64,000 nt of DNA from contig JAIQCW010000013.1 in NCBI GenBank assembly GCA_020283715.1, forward strand, positions 81,425-145,424, written 5' to 3'. The first letter of the stretch is position 1; the number at the start of each line of letters is the position of its first letter. Positions 11,290-26,174 of this stretch are shown in pieces. The translations under genes were made by a program, and so were the position numbers. This DNA comes from Cytauxzoon felis. Taxonomy: Eukaryota > Apicomplexa > Aconoidasida > Piroplasmida > Theileriidae. The notes beneath the pieces are model-generated. The model was given only the letters and a program-made list of their open reading frames with translations, ran no database searches and was not told the DNA's origin.

Positions 11290-12495
11290 TCATTTACCGA
11301 AATTTCTTTTAGTATTCTTGAATATATTGATACAATGATGTATAGAATTTAAATTTATGCCATAAATTTGATAAATTTCTGAATCTACCAAGAATAAAGG
11401 TTGTATGCCTAATGATCCAAATGGGTGTATAATATTCATATTGAATGATAATTTATCACCAAACCACAGTAATATTAATGATAATATAATTTTTATACAA
11501 TATTTGATATTTCTAATGTTACTCAATAAATGTTTAATACTTTCTCTTAAATTACATTTAAATGATATCACTATATCCGGTAATATAAAATTGATTCCAT
11601 TGTAATTTAGAACATATTTAGTCAATTCGTTATGTAATATATCCTCATCCAATGGTATCCTATACTTTATATTATTATACATAATCCATTCCCCCGAAGA
11701 TTGTTTACATAAATTGATATCATTATCACATCTAGCTGAGACCTTTCTATTAGGCATTACACATGAGGTCTTTCCACTCGCGTTCCACTTGAGGTCTTTC
11801 CACTCGCCTCCACCTGAGGTCTTCCACTCGCCGTGGTGGCCTTCTCTATTTAGTTGTCCCTCCGCTTCCCTGAGATCAGCTGCGGGTAGTCCACTTGGGG
11901 CTACATCACTAACTTCCTGTTCTTCCGGGTTAAATTCCTGTTCTTCCTCATTACCTTCTCCACGATCTCCGGGAGTGGCTCTACCGTCTACGGGGAGGTA
12001 ATTAGAGGAGCTCTCTGCAAGAGAAGGAGAGGCGGATTGGACCTCAGATGGAGAAGAGCTGTCTGCAAGATGACCTCGGATGGAAGTGGAAGACATAGAT
12101 TCAACATCAGGTGGAACGTAGGAATGAGTTTGTGTAGTGGTAATGTAGTTTAATATTCTTTCGTGGCTGTACTTGTGGTTGATGATGCACATTAGTATAC
12201 CAAAATCAATGGAATCACCTGTATATTCAGAAAGCATTATTTTATCATTGCATTTATACACAATATACAATAGACAATCGGGGACGTTGATATCATTTCT
12301 ATCAACTTTCCTATATCTTGACATATGATTATTAAATCTACCATCAGCATTGTAGACAGTGAGATATTTGACATGTTCTTCTAGTAGTAGATTTGCGATA
12401 TGAAGTACATCATATTCTAACTTTAGAATTGGTGTACAATTGAGGATGCAGTCATTCAGTATAATAGCTACATGTGTAGGAATATTTTCATTCAT
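11290..12495 (-). CDS. NUS1: NUS1/Nogo-B-receptor-like cis-prenyltransferase subunit
   Basis: Probable non-catalytic subunit of dehydrodolichyl diphosphate synthase (dolichol synthesis, ER). The N-terminal part reads HVAIILND, then LDIANLL-type text (YDVLHIANLLLEEHVKYLTVYNADG). This matches the NUS1 pattern of a central IANL helix followed by ISVYDNQG. The C-terminal part has PDIVISF, a hydrophobic segment, and FGSLGIQPLFLVDSEIYQI. It ends NTKRNFGK, close to the RxGK tail of NUS1. A dispersed repeat of about 350 nt splits the two halves in frame, in a region where an insertion would be a surface loop. There are no introns. The identification rests on motif order and is moderately sure. Confidence 0.6.
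   Translation of the reverse strand: MNENIPTHVAIILNDCILNCTPILKLEYDVLHIANLLLEEHVKYLTVYNADGRFNNHMSRYRKVDRNDINVPDCLLYIVYKCNDKIMLSEYTGDSIDFGILMCIINHKYSHERILNYITTTQTHSYVPPDVESMSSTSIRGHLADSSSPSEVQSASPSLAESSSNYLPVDGRATPGDRGEGNEEEQEFNPEEQEVSDVAPSGLPAADLREAEGQLNREGHHGEWKTSGGGEWKDLKWNASGKTSCVMPNRKVSARCDNDINLCKQSSGEWIMYNNIKYRIPLDEDILHNELTKYVLNYNGINFILPDIVISFKCNLRESIKHLLSNIRNIKYCIKIILSLILLWFGDKLSFNMNIIHPFGSLGIQPLFLVDSEIYQIYGINLNSIHHCINIFKNTKRNFGK
11764..12117 (-). repeat. Dispersed repeat, coding copy 2
   Basis: Exonised inside the NUS1-like gene. It is read as [17 protein letters not shown] and [17 protein letters not shown] with PEEQ units between. Stems include CCGTCTACGG and CTCTTGCAGAGAG-type dyads. 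Confidence 0.9.
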
Positions 12496-12945
12496 TTCAT
12501 TTAAATAATATTGATATCACATTATTACAGACTTTTCTAGAAAAAAAATTACAAAAAATCTGGATAAGAGTATAACAAAATTTTACGTTATGGCTATCTA
12601 CATTAAATATGATTCTTCACCACATGGTTACACATTTTAAAATTATGGATCAAATATATAATTTTAGGAATATAATCACATTTATACAATATTTGTAAAG
12701 AGAAAACATCATTTATCTCCATTATATTCTCTAGAATCTGGACTTTTTTAAATAAAAAAATCCATTACAGACGATGGGTTTAGAAATTTGAATAGCGATA
12801 AGTAGAGTTTGAATGGCCGTTTAAATGACGAATCTCATTGCAATGAAGCAGTTTGTTGCTTCTTGGTAATTTTATATTATTTATAAACCATAATAATTCA
12901 TTTGTAGTGTGTACCTACCATAACCACTATTCATTATTTTAAAGT
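12496..12945. other. Divergent promoter region
   Basis: Intergenic region between two start codons (NUS1-like and TatD). It is AT-rich with A and T runs. I see no gene and no dispersed-repeat module, unlike most 3' flanks here. Confidence 0.6.
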
Positions 12946-14965
12946 ATGAAATTTAATCTCGCATTGTATTGGATACTAAACACCGGTAGTTTATACGAAA
13001 ATTTAATCTGTAAACGCACGTTAAAAAGAGGTTTAAAAATGGAATCCATCAACCCATTTAACAATGAACAAAATCTAAGGTTCATCGATATAGGAGCCAA
13101 TTTAACTGATCCAATGTATAAAGGCATCTATCATAATAGCAACAAACACAAACCAGATCTCAACAAGTATAGCACGTCGTAAATCTAACTTCCATATATT
13201 ACACATTGTAGAGTAATTGATCGAGCTAAAAGGATCGGTATGGAAAAAATTATCATCACGTCAGGATGTCTCGAAGATGTATATGAAGCACTCGATATCT
13301 GCAACGAATATGGTTAGTCATATATATTTCGAAGGAGCATAGCTACTGAAGTGTCTTCCACCTGAAGTCCAATCTTACTCTCTTTTCCATTGCATGGAAC
13401 TCTCCACTTGAGGTCAGTCCTGCCGTCAGCTCTTCCAATTACTTCCCCTTCCAGCTCCCGTAGATCGCTTCCAGGTTCCACTTGAGGTCTCAACCTGAGG
13501 TCCAATCACTACCTTCTACTCCACCTCCTTCACCGCCACGATCTCTGGGAGTGGCTATACCGTTTACTGGGAGGTAATTGGAAGAGCTGACGGCAGGACG
13601 ACCTCAGGTGTAACACCTAGTTGAAGTAGGAGGAAGATTGTGGCTTTATCATTACACCGTTTAATTCATTATAGATAAGGAATGTTGTTTTTTGTATACA
13701 ACGGTTGGCGTTCATCCAACGAGATGTAATGATTTTATCAAGAATAAATTTTCATTGGACGAAAATCAATACTTGGAGAAGATGGATGAGATAATATCGC
13801 AAAATCCGAGAAGAATTGTTGCCATAGGTGAATTAGGTCTTGATTATGATCGATTGAAATTTTGTACGAAGGATGTGCAAAAGAAGTTTGTTAAATCATA
13901 CTTCATATACAAACTTTAGATACTTTGAATTACAACTACAATTAGCTAGAAAATATAAATTACCACTCTTTTTGCACATGAGAAACGCAGAAAAAGATAC
14001 ATTTGGTACGTAAATACACTTATATATGGCCAAGACTTACTTACTCCACTAAGGTTTTATCATTCATTCTACTGTTATTCCACTTGAGGTCCTGAAGACA
14101 GCCTCTTCTATTTACTTCCCCCTCCGCTTCCCTGAGATCAGCTACGGGTCTCCACCTGAGGTTACATCACTACCTCTACCTTCTCTACTGCCACGATCTC
14201 TGGGAGTGGCATCACTCTTTAGAGATAGGTAATTGGAAGAAGCCTCCACGGCGAGTGTAACAGAAGTGGATTGGACCTCAGTTGGAACGGCGAGTGGATG
14301 AGAGGGTGTAGAGGTAGATGTATTTTAGCTTGTAGAAATTATTGAATTTGTTTCATAAATAATATGAAATTTATATTCTTTTATTATAGAAATTTTGGAT
14401 CGTAATCGTTCATTATGGTCGGAAGGAGGCGGTGTCTGCCATAGTTATACTGGTGATGTGTCGGCATTGGATTGGTTATTGCAGAATGATTTGTATATTG
14501 GCATCAACGGATGTTCATTGAAAACTCAATTTAACCTTGACACTGTTAAGAGGATACCATTGAACAGATTACTATTGGAAACTGGTAAGATTTGTAATTT
14601 GTCTATGTATAGAATATGTAGACTGTCCATGGTGTGGTATAAAGACTACACATTGTAGTAATGAATATGTAAAGACAATATTTAAGAGCATTAAAAGGCC
14701 AGAGAATATGAGAGAAGATACAATATTATATTCAAGGAATGAACCGTGTCATATATTGTATGTTTACATTACACATTATAATTTCTTCATAATAATATTC
14801 ACATTCCAGGAATGTGGCAGAAGTAGTACATAATATTTCATCACCAGAGATTAATTTTAAAGATTTTTGTGACAAGTAAGTTGATATGTGGAAATTCAAT
14901 TCTGACGTTCCAAACTCTATAGGATTTATCATAATACAATCCAATTATTTAAAGGTATCGCCTAA
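12946..14965 (+). CDS. TatD-family deoxyribonuclease
   Basis: Metal-dependent hydrolase (TIM barrel) of the TatD DNase family. Motifs in order: [15 protein letters not shown] (usual D.H/N-type first motif), [31 protein letters not shown] (metal-binding Glu and Asp), [28 protein letters not shown] and RLLLETDCPW. The start at 12946 gives a basic, uncharged-rich extension of 31 residues before a second Met (13039), which could be an organelle leader. The second Met may be the real start. Seven or so exons; two introns (13357-13621 and 14077-14310 areas) carry dispersed repeats. Confidence 0.88.
13357..13621 (-). repeat. Dispersed repeat in TatD intron
   Basis: Double copy: CCATTGCATGG and AGC-TCCCGTAGATC-GCT in the first half. 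The second half has GCCACGATCTCTGGGAGTGG and CCGTTTACTGG-type dyads. Confidence 0.9.
14077..14310 (-). repeat. Dispersed repeat in TatD intron
   Basis: CCACTTGAGGTCC, CGCTTCCCTGAGATCAGC, GCCACGATCTCTGGGAGTGG, CTCTTTAGAG, CCACGGCGAGTG, then ACCTCAGTTGG. Confidence 0.9.
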
Positions 14966-15172
14966 TATTACTCATTTTAATATTCAAAACTACTATTTTA
15001 AACTAATCGCATAATAATTTTCTAATTCTATACTTCATGTACATCATGGTGTCATCTATAGTGTGTTTTTAATTTCTTCGCTTCTCTTATAAATTATTGC
15101 CTTCATATAAAACTATATAGTATTTTAAATTATAAATGTATATAATTAATTATTTATTGCGTTATAGTCCAG

Positions 15173-17991
<2,819 letters not shown>

Positions 17992-18065
17992 TCAAATTAA
18001 TATTACATCATATTTCTAAACTTGTTATACATCTTATACATGTAATCAAAGTTAAACGAACGTAG

Positions 18066-18250
18066 TGAACGCTCCACTCGAGGTCCAGTACTACTCTTCA
18101 TCTTGCAGACAGCTTCTCCACTCGAGGTTACATCACTATCTTCCACTCGCCGTTCCACCTGAGGTCCATCTTTTCCATTGCATGGAGCTCTTCCAATTAC
18201 CTATCTCTAAAGAGTAGAGCCACTCCCAGAGATCGTGGCGGAGTGATCCG
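18066..18250 (+). repeat. Dispersed repeat in kinesin 3' flank
   Basis: About 75 bp beyond the kinesin stop. Contains CCACTCGAGGTCC, CTTGCAGACAGC, CCACTCGCCGT, CCATTGCATGGAGC, CTCTAAAGAG and GAGATCGTGG. Confidence 0.9.
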
Positions 18251-18703
18251 GAAGAACTGATACTCAACTAGGAAGAAGATAAGTGAATTCGGTAGATTAA
18301 TATATAAAATACATATTCATGTATAATAAAAATTTATTAAAAAATTAAATGTCAATTTAACATTTAAAAATATTTTATACTATTCAATTTATCTCTAGGA
18401 AATAATGAGATTGACATGTCTATACTACATTTTAAATAGGTACAAGTTCTATTCTTAAAATCTTACACTTGTACATTCATATTCATTGCACTTTTTGAAG
18501 TTGAAATCTTTCACAATTTATGAAATTAAAAGAATTTAAAAAACCTCTATACATCAACTGAAGAATAAGATGCTACTTGGTAATTTATTCAATATTAACC
18601 CATGGATATCCATATTCGTAATAAGATGAGGGATTAAAAATAAAAATTATTAAATCATGAATCTCTCAACACTTACAATTCTCCTAACATTTGCTTCTTA
18701 TCA
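18251..18703. other. AT-rich 3' flank, no gene seen
   Basis: Region between two convergent genes after the repeat. It is AT-rich with poly-A/T tracts, and I find no coding exon or RNA gene. Confidence 0.5.
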
Positions 18704-19693
18704 TTATTCTTCTTCTTCTTCCTCATCTCCACCATCGGTAACATCTTCAACAAAAAACCCTTCTTTTTCATCCCCTAATTTGTAATATGACAGACCATCT
18801 AAATAATTTTCACTGGATAATACACTCCAATTAGAACCTTTGAGTTTCTTCAATTCATCTTCAAAATCGCCCTTTGCAATTGTAGTAAATTTATTTTCAC
18901 CTTCCATCTTATAATAAAACAGATAAGTCCTTTCTTCATCTCTTACGACTAATATGGCTAAAACTGGTGATAGGTCTGAATAATATACTTTGACATTATA
19001 ACATCCATATACGTCTGGCTTCTTTTCCCAAATAGTAACACTTCCAGATTTGACTTTGTAAATAATAGTTTTATTATCGACGGTATATATTCGTGTATCT
19101 ACTCCGTCTTCTTTAATACTTACCCTTGTTACTGAAGTTATATTTGATTCCTCGAGTAATTTAGCGGAGAAATTAATTGTAATACAATGCTTGCCAATTT
19201 CATTAAGATGCAAATAATACTTATCTATTACAGTATCCTTATCAAATTGAATACCTTTTGTCATTTTATTAGTGAGATATAAAAATAATAGAGAACTCAT
19301 CATACTCCATCCCTCTTTATAGTTGAAATAATAGTGCCCTGAAGTACCAAAACATGGTCCATCTGCGTAATTTAATACTACAATAATGGACTCATCAGTA
19401 GCTCTAGGGCACATAACTTCAAGGTGTTTATATTTCTCACCATCTTTTGGCTCATAAATTATGATACCACCATCTGTAAAGGCTTCAATTTTAGCTTTAT
19501 TCTTTGGTTCAATCTTATATATTACCATCTTCTTCAGCTTTCGATTGGTTACTTTAACCTTAGCTGTAGATTCTCTAGTATTAATATCTAAGCATATAGG
19601 TGTACTATCATCATCTTTACCCTTAAAACAATTAAAACCTTTTATTAGTGTATATTGACAGAATATAATGATGATAAACGGAAGAATATGCAT
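18704..19693 (-). CDS. Secreted protein, possible FAINT-like repeats
   Basis: Single-exon gene of 329 aa. A signal peptide (MHILPFIIIIFCQYTLIKG) leads into the mature protein. Two related stretches contain a Y-rich beta pattern (VIYKIEPKNKAKIEAFTD and FYYKMEGENKFTTIAKGD). These remind me of the short secreted modules amplified in Theileria (FAINT/DUF529), but the match is only by eye. The C-terminus is a run of acidic residues, with no membrane anchor. The first six residues equal those of the alpha/beta hydrolase at 43.3-44.9 kb, suggesting a shared leader. Confidence 0.7.
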   Translation of the reverse strand: MHILPFIIIIFCQYTLIKGFNCFKGKDDDSTPICLDINTRESTAKVKVTNRKLKKMVIYKIEPKNKAKIEAFTDGGIIIYEPKDGEKYKHLEVMCPRATDESIIVVLNYADGPCFGTSGHYYFNYKEGWSMMSSLLFLYLTNKMTKGIQFDKDTVIDKYYLHLNEIGKHCITINFSAKLLEESNITSVTRVSIKEDGVDTRIYTVDNKTIIYKVKSGSVTIWEKKPDVYGCYNVKVYYSDLSPVLAILVVRDEERTYLFYYKMEGENKFTTIAKGDFEDELKKLKGSNWSVLSSENYLDGLSYYKLGDEKEGFFVEDVTDGGDEEEEEE

Positions 19694-20164
19694 GTTGCAA
19701 ATGCGATGATATACGACTGCAATATTTCATATAGTTATAGATACATAGTCATGTTAAAAATAAATTATCGATTAATTTAAATGCCTTTGATAATGGCATA
19801 TACAAAGGTAGAAATACACATACAATATATTACATATAATATTAAGTATTACCAAATAATGTGGCATATTTATAAATAAATCTAGGTTGTATAAGTCAAC
19901 CAACCGTCATAATTTATGTATATTATGCGATTTATGAAAGATATCACATCCTAAAATCTCAACATCAATAATGGGGTATTTAATGTACACATTACTGAGG
20001 ACTATTTCCAAGGATAAAAATAGAATTGAACCATAGATGACAGATATTTGTAATCAATAACAAGAGGAATTCTACTCGGAAGAATAGAAAATTACCATAT
20101 GTCCAAATATATTATCACTTAAGTAGATTTCACAGAGTGATCTTCATCCAACGGAGATATGTCT
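19694..20164. other. Upstream region of secreted gene
   Basis: AT-rich 5' flank without exons or repeat modules. The only notable point is that the next repeat begins well away from this start and close to the stop of PUM3. Confidence 0.5.
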
Positions 20165-20615
20165 TTTCACATTGCATGGAACTCTCCACCTTAGGTCTTC
20201 CCACTAGGCGTGGTGCCTTCTCTATTTAGTTGTCCCTCCGCTTCCCTGAGATCGGCTACGGGTTTTCCAGTTGAGGTTACACCCAACACATCCTTAGCAC
20301 CATCTTCCATCATTCCCATGATGGATGATCCATCACTACCTTCTACTCTTCCACTAGGCGTGGTGCCTTCTCTATTTACTTCTCCCTCCGCTTCCCTGAG
20401 ATCAGCTACGGGTTCCACTCGAGGTCCAATCACTAACTTCCTGTTCTTCCGGGTTAACATCTTTTGTTCCTCCGGGTAGAATTCCTGTTCTTAGGGGTTG
20501 AAATATCTTGTTCCTCCGAGTAGACATACCGAGGATGATCTACGGGAATCCGAGGGGAGGTAAATAGAAGATGCCACCACGGCGAGTGGAACAGTGGTTA
20601 TAACTTCAGGTGGAA
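20165..20615 (-). repeat. Dispersed repeat in PUM3 3' flank
   Basis: Long mosaic copy ending about 70 bp from the PUM3 stop. It has three CCACTAGGCGTGG-type hairpins, two CTTCCCTGAGATC cores and PEEQ-type CCGGGTTAACATC units. It also carries the rare CCCATGATGGATGATCC module and a GGAT...ATCC dyad. Confidence 0.9.
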
Positions 20616-20683
20616 TGGACTTGGTGTGGAAAAGATATTGTATCTTTCGTTGAAGTAGGTAGATATAGTTATATTTATATATT

Positions 20684-23166
20684 TTATTGATTTAATAATT
20701 TTGACAGTAGATTTAATCCGATGGTTTTTTCATCATCTGATATGGATATGATTGAGTTATTATTAAACATACTATTTTCTAATTGTAATATGCATTGATT
20801 GATATAATTATGATTGATGGTAGATTTGATATCATTAACAATATTGAATTCATTATATTTAATTGAAGATTCATATAGATTGATGATAAGAAAGATACCA
20901 CGATTGAGTAATAAATTATTAATAGATGATTTAATAATGATCCATATTTTATAATTAATATTAATATTATTAGATTTTATTAATAATTGTATAAATTTCA
21001 TAATATATCTATAAATATAAATATAAATAATAAATAAATAAATTACATATTAAATTCTTTATTAATAATATCATTATTAAATATATTTAATACTTGTTCT
21101 AATAATTTATTATCATTTGTTAATTTAATTGTATATAATAATATATTATTAGAATATTTATTTATAATAATATCTTTTAAATTTAATTTATAAAATAATT
21201 GTAATAATTTTGGTATTATAGATAATTGTAATTCATTATTTCTAATATTATAATCTTTTATACTATAATAATATAATATTAATAATAATAATTATTAATA
21301 CAAACCTATTTGGTGTATCTATTGGTATTTTTGGATTTAATATTGAATATAATAAATAATGTGCATATTTATGTATAATTATTTCATTAAAATTATCATA
21401 ATGTGGTATAATTAAATATTTTATAGATATTTTTGTATCATCTGTACAATTTAATATTCTATTTATTAATTTTATAGTTATTTTATTATAAATAGCATCA
21501 GGAAATTCTATTTTTAATCTTTTTATTATATATTTTCTAATTTTATTATTAGCATAACCATATAATTTACACATTATATCTATACCACTACTAGTTGTCA
21601 TCAATTGATCAAATATCTTATATATACGATCCATCAAATCTACCATATCATCTACCAATTCCATATATATATATAATAAATCATGAGATAATGATGATAA
21701 TAACATCTCCTTATCAATCAATTTATATAATACCAATGATAACTTATCTATAATAATATTATTTAACAATTTATCATCATACACACGAAGTCCAATCCAA
21801 CTCTCTTCCTCTTGCAGAGAGCTATTCACCTGAGGTCTTTCCTGCCGTCAGCTTCTCTATTTACTTCCCCTTCCAGCTCCCGTAGATCGCTTCCAGGTTC
21901 CACTTGAGGTCCAATCACTACATCCGCCACGATCTCCGGGAGTGGCTCTACCCTTCAGGGATAGGTAATTAGAAGAGCTGTCTGCAAGACCAACGGTGGT
22001 TGTAACCTCAGGTGGAGGACGAAGAGAGTAGGATTGGACTTCAGGTGTAGATGTTATATATCTATTGGTATTTATGGTGATTTATCGTACCTTTGCATGT
22101 ATTTTTATGTATGGATGATTGGATGATGTTGATGAATTGTTTGATATTATTACAAGAATTTAAGATTTTGATAGAGTTATTATCGATAATGAATTGATTA
22201 GAGATTGAATATAATTTGAGTATATGAATTTGTTCATATGATTTAGAATTTATATAAATTGTATCCAAGATATCAGAACCATATCTATTGAATATTAAAT
22301 TTTTATTTTTTTCATTAAAGAATGATTCTTTTAGATATTTTTTAACATCAACATTACAATAATTATATAATTTAATTAGAAATTTACAATAATGTACATT
22401 TAAATTTGATATATTAAAATTATCTTTAACACGTATAAATATAAAATTTTTTATATCAACATCACCATATTTTAAACATGCTTGTAATATTCTGGATATA
22501 TTTCTTTTTCTTGATGTCTATATTATTCTTATTATTTATTATAAATAATTTATTTACCACACAATAATTATCATTTAATTCTTTTAATAAACTTTCTATT
22601 GTCTTTTTACATTCAATAGGATTTTTATAAACTAATAATAAATTACTATAAAGTTTCTATATTTGAATATTAATTATATATATCTATCTATCGTTCAAAC
22701 TTACATTCAACCTTTTCTTTTCATCCAATCTAGATTCACTTTTGGGTTTTGAGGAGGTATCAGGCTTCGAGGAAGTGTTGATGTGTTTTGAGGAGGCTTT
22801 AATGTGATTCGAAGAAGTGTTGATATGCTTTGAGGAAGTTTTTACATGATTCGAAGAAGTCATAGTGTTCGGCTTTGACGACTTGTTTACATGCTTCGAG
22901 GAAGCTTCAGGCCTCTTTAAAGTCTTTTGTAGTTTCGAAAAACTGTTTACATGCTTCGAGGAGGTATCAGTCTTTGGATCTATATTATTTATCCTTGTAG
23001 TATTATCTCTTCGCTTCAAATCTCTAGTATTCTTAACATTTGCCTTGATAACCTCTTTTTTACCTCCACCTTTAATTCTTCTCCTTTTACTTCGATTACC
23101 TCGTTCATTAGTATCCTTTTTCTTTTTTCTATAGACTTCTCGGCTTTTTTTAATTTTAGACTTCAT
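20684..23166 (-). CDS. PUM3: PUM3/Puf6-family RNA-binding protein
   Basis: Nucleolar Pumilio-like protein needed for large ribosomal subunit assembly (family role). The N-terminal exon is very basic (MKSKIKKSREVYRKKKKD) and runs into tandem SSKHVN/SSNHIK repeats. Later exons carry ARM-like Puf repeats: TSRKRNISRILQACLKYGD, then SGIDIMCKLYGYANNKIRKYIIKRL and LINRILNCTDDTKISIKYLII. The last matches the PUM3 block with VVDDT. The C-terminal exons are extremely AT-rich (Asn/Ile/Leu). Seven or so exons; one intron (about 21785-22085) carries a dispersed repeat. The start at 23166 faces the Orc1/Cdc6 start across 126 bp. Confidence 0.78.
21787..22052 (-). repeat. Dispersed repeat in PUM3 intron
   Basis: CTCTTGCAGAGAGC, CCTGCCGTCAGC, AGC-TCCCGTAGATC-GCT, GCCACGATCTCCGGGAGTGG, CCCTTCAGGG, AGCTGTCTGCAAG, CCTCAGGTGGA. 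Confidence 0.92.
22735..22985 (-). repeat. Tandem SSKHVN-type coding repeats in PUM3
   Basis: About eight imperfect units of 24-36 nt encode SSKHVN, SSKHIN, SSNHIK or SSKPDT variants in the N-terminal exon. The repeat is unrelated to the dispersed family. Confidence 0.8.
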
Positions 23167-23292
23167 TTTAGTATAGATGGAATATAAATTAAGAGAGACA
23201 TGTGTGGTAGCGCTTGGTTTGTGTAGTGTGTTGTAATTAAGATGAAGTATGGAATTGTATAAATTATAAGATGTAATTTTCTATATAAAAAA

Positions 23293-25583
23293 ATGTCATG
23301 TGATGAATATAAAGAAAGACATAAATTAGCTATTGAATTGTTGAAGATATCAGACAATAGATATTTAGGATCACGTGATAATGAATTATCGCAATTGATG
23401 GAGTTTTTAAATTGGTAAATTAAATATATATAAATATTATTAATTAAAATTTTAGTTCAATAGAGAATAATATGGGTAAAAGTATATTTGTATTTGGTTT
23501 AAGTGGTACCGGTAAAACAACAACAGTACAACATGCAGTAAATGAATGTATTATAAAATATAAAAATATTAAATCAATTTATTTATCTGGAAGTAGTTAT
23601 GATAATTGTAAAGAATTTATTCTAGATTTATTTAATAAATTACTTGGTTATTCTAAAGATAAATCATATAAACTTCTTAAAATGGCATTTAATGAACGCA
23701 CATTAGATTATAGAAAATTATGTATACTCTTAACATCATTATTTAAAACCGTAAATGGATTTCAGTAAGTTTTATATCATTTTATATATTTCATACATAT
23801 CAATAGTGTATGTCTAATTGATGAAGTCGATTATATGAGATATTTCACTATCATTGGTACCATTAAAAATGACTCCAATTGGTTCTTACAAGCTATTTTT
23901 AAAGCCGCCAACTCCAAAAATAGTAGAGTTGTTATCATCGCAATCTCCAATCATCTAGAATTAGCAACCAAATTAACCACCAATAATTGTATAAGATTAT
24001 TATTCAAACCATATACTGCAGAACAAATCGTAAATATCGTCATGGAGAAACTTAAAGATCTAAATACCACAGATAATACTATACTCAATAAAACAGCACT
24101 ACTTTTATTAGCAAGACGTATAGCAAACACATCAGGTGATTGCAGAGTTTGTCTCGATACATTTATGTACGTTTAATAATATCAATATATATATCCATCA
24201 TAGAAGAGCTATCTCACAATCACTCACCACACTAGATCAAGACATTTATAATACACCAGATAGAAATATAGGTATGCCATATTAATAACATGAACAGATT
24301 TTAAACATCAATACACACGATGTACAATATACCTCTACTCCACTTGAGGTCCAATCCAACTCATCTTCCACTCGCCTCCACCGTTGGTCCTGCCGTCAGC
24401 TCTTCTAATTGCCTATCTCTAAAGAGTAGAGCCACTCCCAGAGATCGTGGCGAGGTTAGTGATTGGACCTCAAGTGGAATACCCGCAGCTGATCTCAGGG
24501 AAGCGGAGGGGGAAGTAAATAGAGGAGCTGTCTGCAAGACGACGAAAGTTGGAGAAGACATCAAGTGGAGTAGATAATAGCTTGTTTATTGTATTTTTGG
24601 TTATGTGGTTATTATTTATTAAATATAGATTTGGAAAAATATGTGATTGGTCATCGTGAAATAACTTCAATTACTCCTACATTATCATTAACAAAACGTG
24701 ATCAATTAGAAGAACAATTATCAAATTTCCCTGTTATGCAACTACTTTTATTATTGTCTACATGTAAAGCATTTATTATCTCCGATCAAACTTTACAACT
24801 CACCACACCCATTAGTATCAAAGTACGTTTTACTCCAGAAGATTTACTACATTTAAACTCTTGATGATAACTCTCCACCTGAGGTTACAACACTGTCTTC
24901 ACCTTTCCCACTCGGCGTAGAGCCTTCTTATTTACTTCCCCCTTCGCTTCCCTGAGATCAGCTGCGGGTAGTCCACTTGAGGTCCAATGACTATACTTCC
25001 GCCACGATCTCTGGGAGTGGATCTACCCTTCAGGGATAGGTAATTAGAGGAGGCCTCCACGGCGAGTGGAAGAAAAGTTGGATTGGACCTCAGGTGGAGG
25101 GCTGACAGCAGGATGAAAAGAGGAGGTTGTAACATCGTGTTGATTAATTCTATTATATTTATTAATATTTTTTTATGTAGAAATGTTTTTTGGAACTTGG
25201 TGAGATTTTATTGCTGGACTCTAGGGATATTGAATCATTCTGCAATGCTGAATATGATACTTCAATCGATACATTTTGCCAAATGGCACTCATCACCATC
25301 GATGGTAAATATCATCCGTAAGCGATCGATGAGATCAGCTACGGTTTATTGTAATATTCATAATTTTTCAGATGAGAAGGTTGTTAGTTTCAAAACGGAT
25401 GCTGTACAATTAGCACATATAATTTTAGATATTTCACCCGCATTTACTGGATTAGATTTCCATGATGATATTGAATCTGCCGAATCATTACTCACCAAAC
25501 GATACGGTCATTTATCTAAAAGCTTCAATATCCACCAAAATAATAAAAAAATCAAACGAAAAAAAATTTTCTGGATCAAATAG
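23293..25583 (+). CDS. Orc1/Cdc6-type AAA+ ATPase
   Basis: Replication-origin licensing ATPase. Walker A FGLSGTGKTTTVQ follows a short first exon (MSCDEYKERHKL). Walker B is VCLIDEVDYM, sensor 1 is IIAISNHLELA, and arginine-finger/sensor 2 region sequence GDCRVCLDT is also seen. The C-terminal winged-helix exon ends QNNKKIKRKKIFWIK. No BAH domain or long N-terminal extension is present, so it is a compact Orc1 or Cdc6. I cannot separate the two. Two long introns hold dispersed repeats; the others are 35-60 nt. Confidence 0.85.
24331..24570 (+). repeat. Dispersed repeat in Orc1/Cdc6 intron
   Basis: Complete copy: CCACTTGAGGTCC, CTGCCGTCAGC, CTCTAAAGAG, AGAGATCGTGG, ACCTCAAGTGG, CTCAGGGAAGCGG, AGCTGTCTGCAAG. 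Confidence 0.92.
24870..25130 (-). repeat. Dispersed repeat in Orc1/Cdc6 intron
   Basis: CCACCTGAGGT, CCACTCGGCGTAG, CGCTTCCCTGAGATCAGC, GCCACGATCTCTGGGAGTGG, CCCTTCAGGG, CCACGGCGAGTGG, ACCTCAGGTGG. Confidence 0.92.
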
Positions 25584-25624
25584 AAATTAACCTTTATTTG
25601 TCTCAGAAGATTACTATTCACATT

Positions 25625-26025
25625 CTATTCCACTTTTACCTGAGGTTACAATCATACTCTTCATTATACTACCCCTTCTCTTCGTCTTGCAGACAGCTTC
25701 CTATATTTACTTCCCCTCGGATTCCCGTAGATCATCCTCGGTATTTTGTTAACCCGGAAGAACAGACCTCCACCTGATGTCTAATCACTACCTTCACCTC
25801 TTCCACTCGCCGTGGATGCCTCTTCCAATCATCTCCCCGTAGACGGTAAAGCCACTCCCGGAGATCGTGGCGGAAGTATAGTCATTGGACCTCAAGTGGA
25901 CTACCCGCAGCTGATCTCAGGGAAGCGAAGGGGGAAGTAAATAGAGGAGCTGTCTGCAGGACGACCTCAAGTGGAGAAGCTGTCTGCAAGACCTACAGTG
26001 GAGGTAACTTCAGGTGGAGAAGGTG
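25625..26025 (+). repeat. Dispersed repeat between convergent stops
   Basis: Begins about 40 bp after the Orc1/Cdc6 stop. Long mosaic with GGAT-TCCCGTAGATC-ATCC, CCGTAGACGG, GAGATCGTGG, CTCAGGGAAGCG and two CTGTCTGCA modules. Confidence 0.92.
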
Positions 26026-26174
26026 AAGAGGATTGTTTATTTGGTATAATATGTATTATTCGTGTGGAATAAATTGTTATATTAGATTTTAAAGTATAGA
26101 TATAATGTTTAAAATGATATATTATCATACTGTAATATTTTTTTATTTTACAAATTTGAGTAGTTGATTTATAA

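Noticed and set aside
12946..13038. Calling the TatD N-terminal extension a certain organelle leader
   Set aside because: The second Met at 13039 gives a normal-length TatD protein, so the extension may be untranslated.
20191..20479. Open frames made wholly of repeat (also 51435-51644, 31008-31400, 43641-43940, 24320-24577)
   Set aside because: They consist of the dispersed repeat read through, lie in introns or 3' flanks, and have no independent domain. The element is stop-poor in several frames on both strands.
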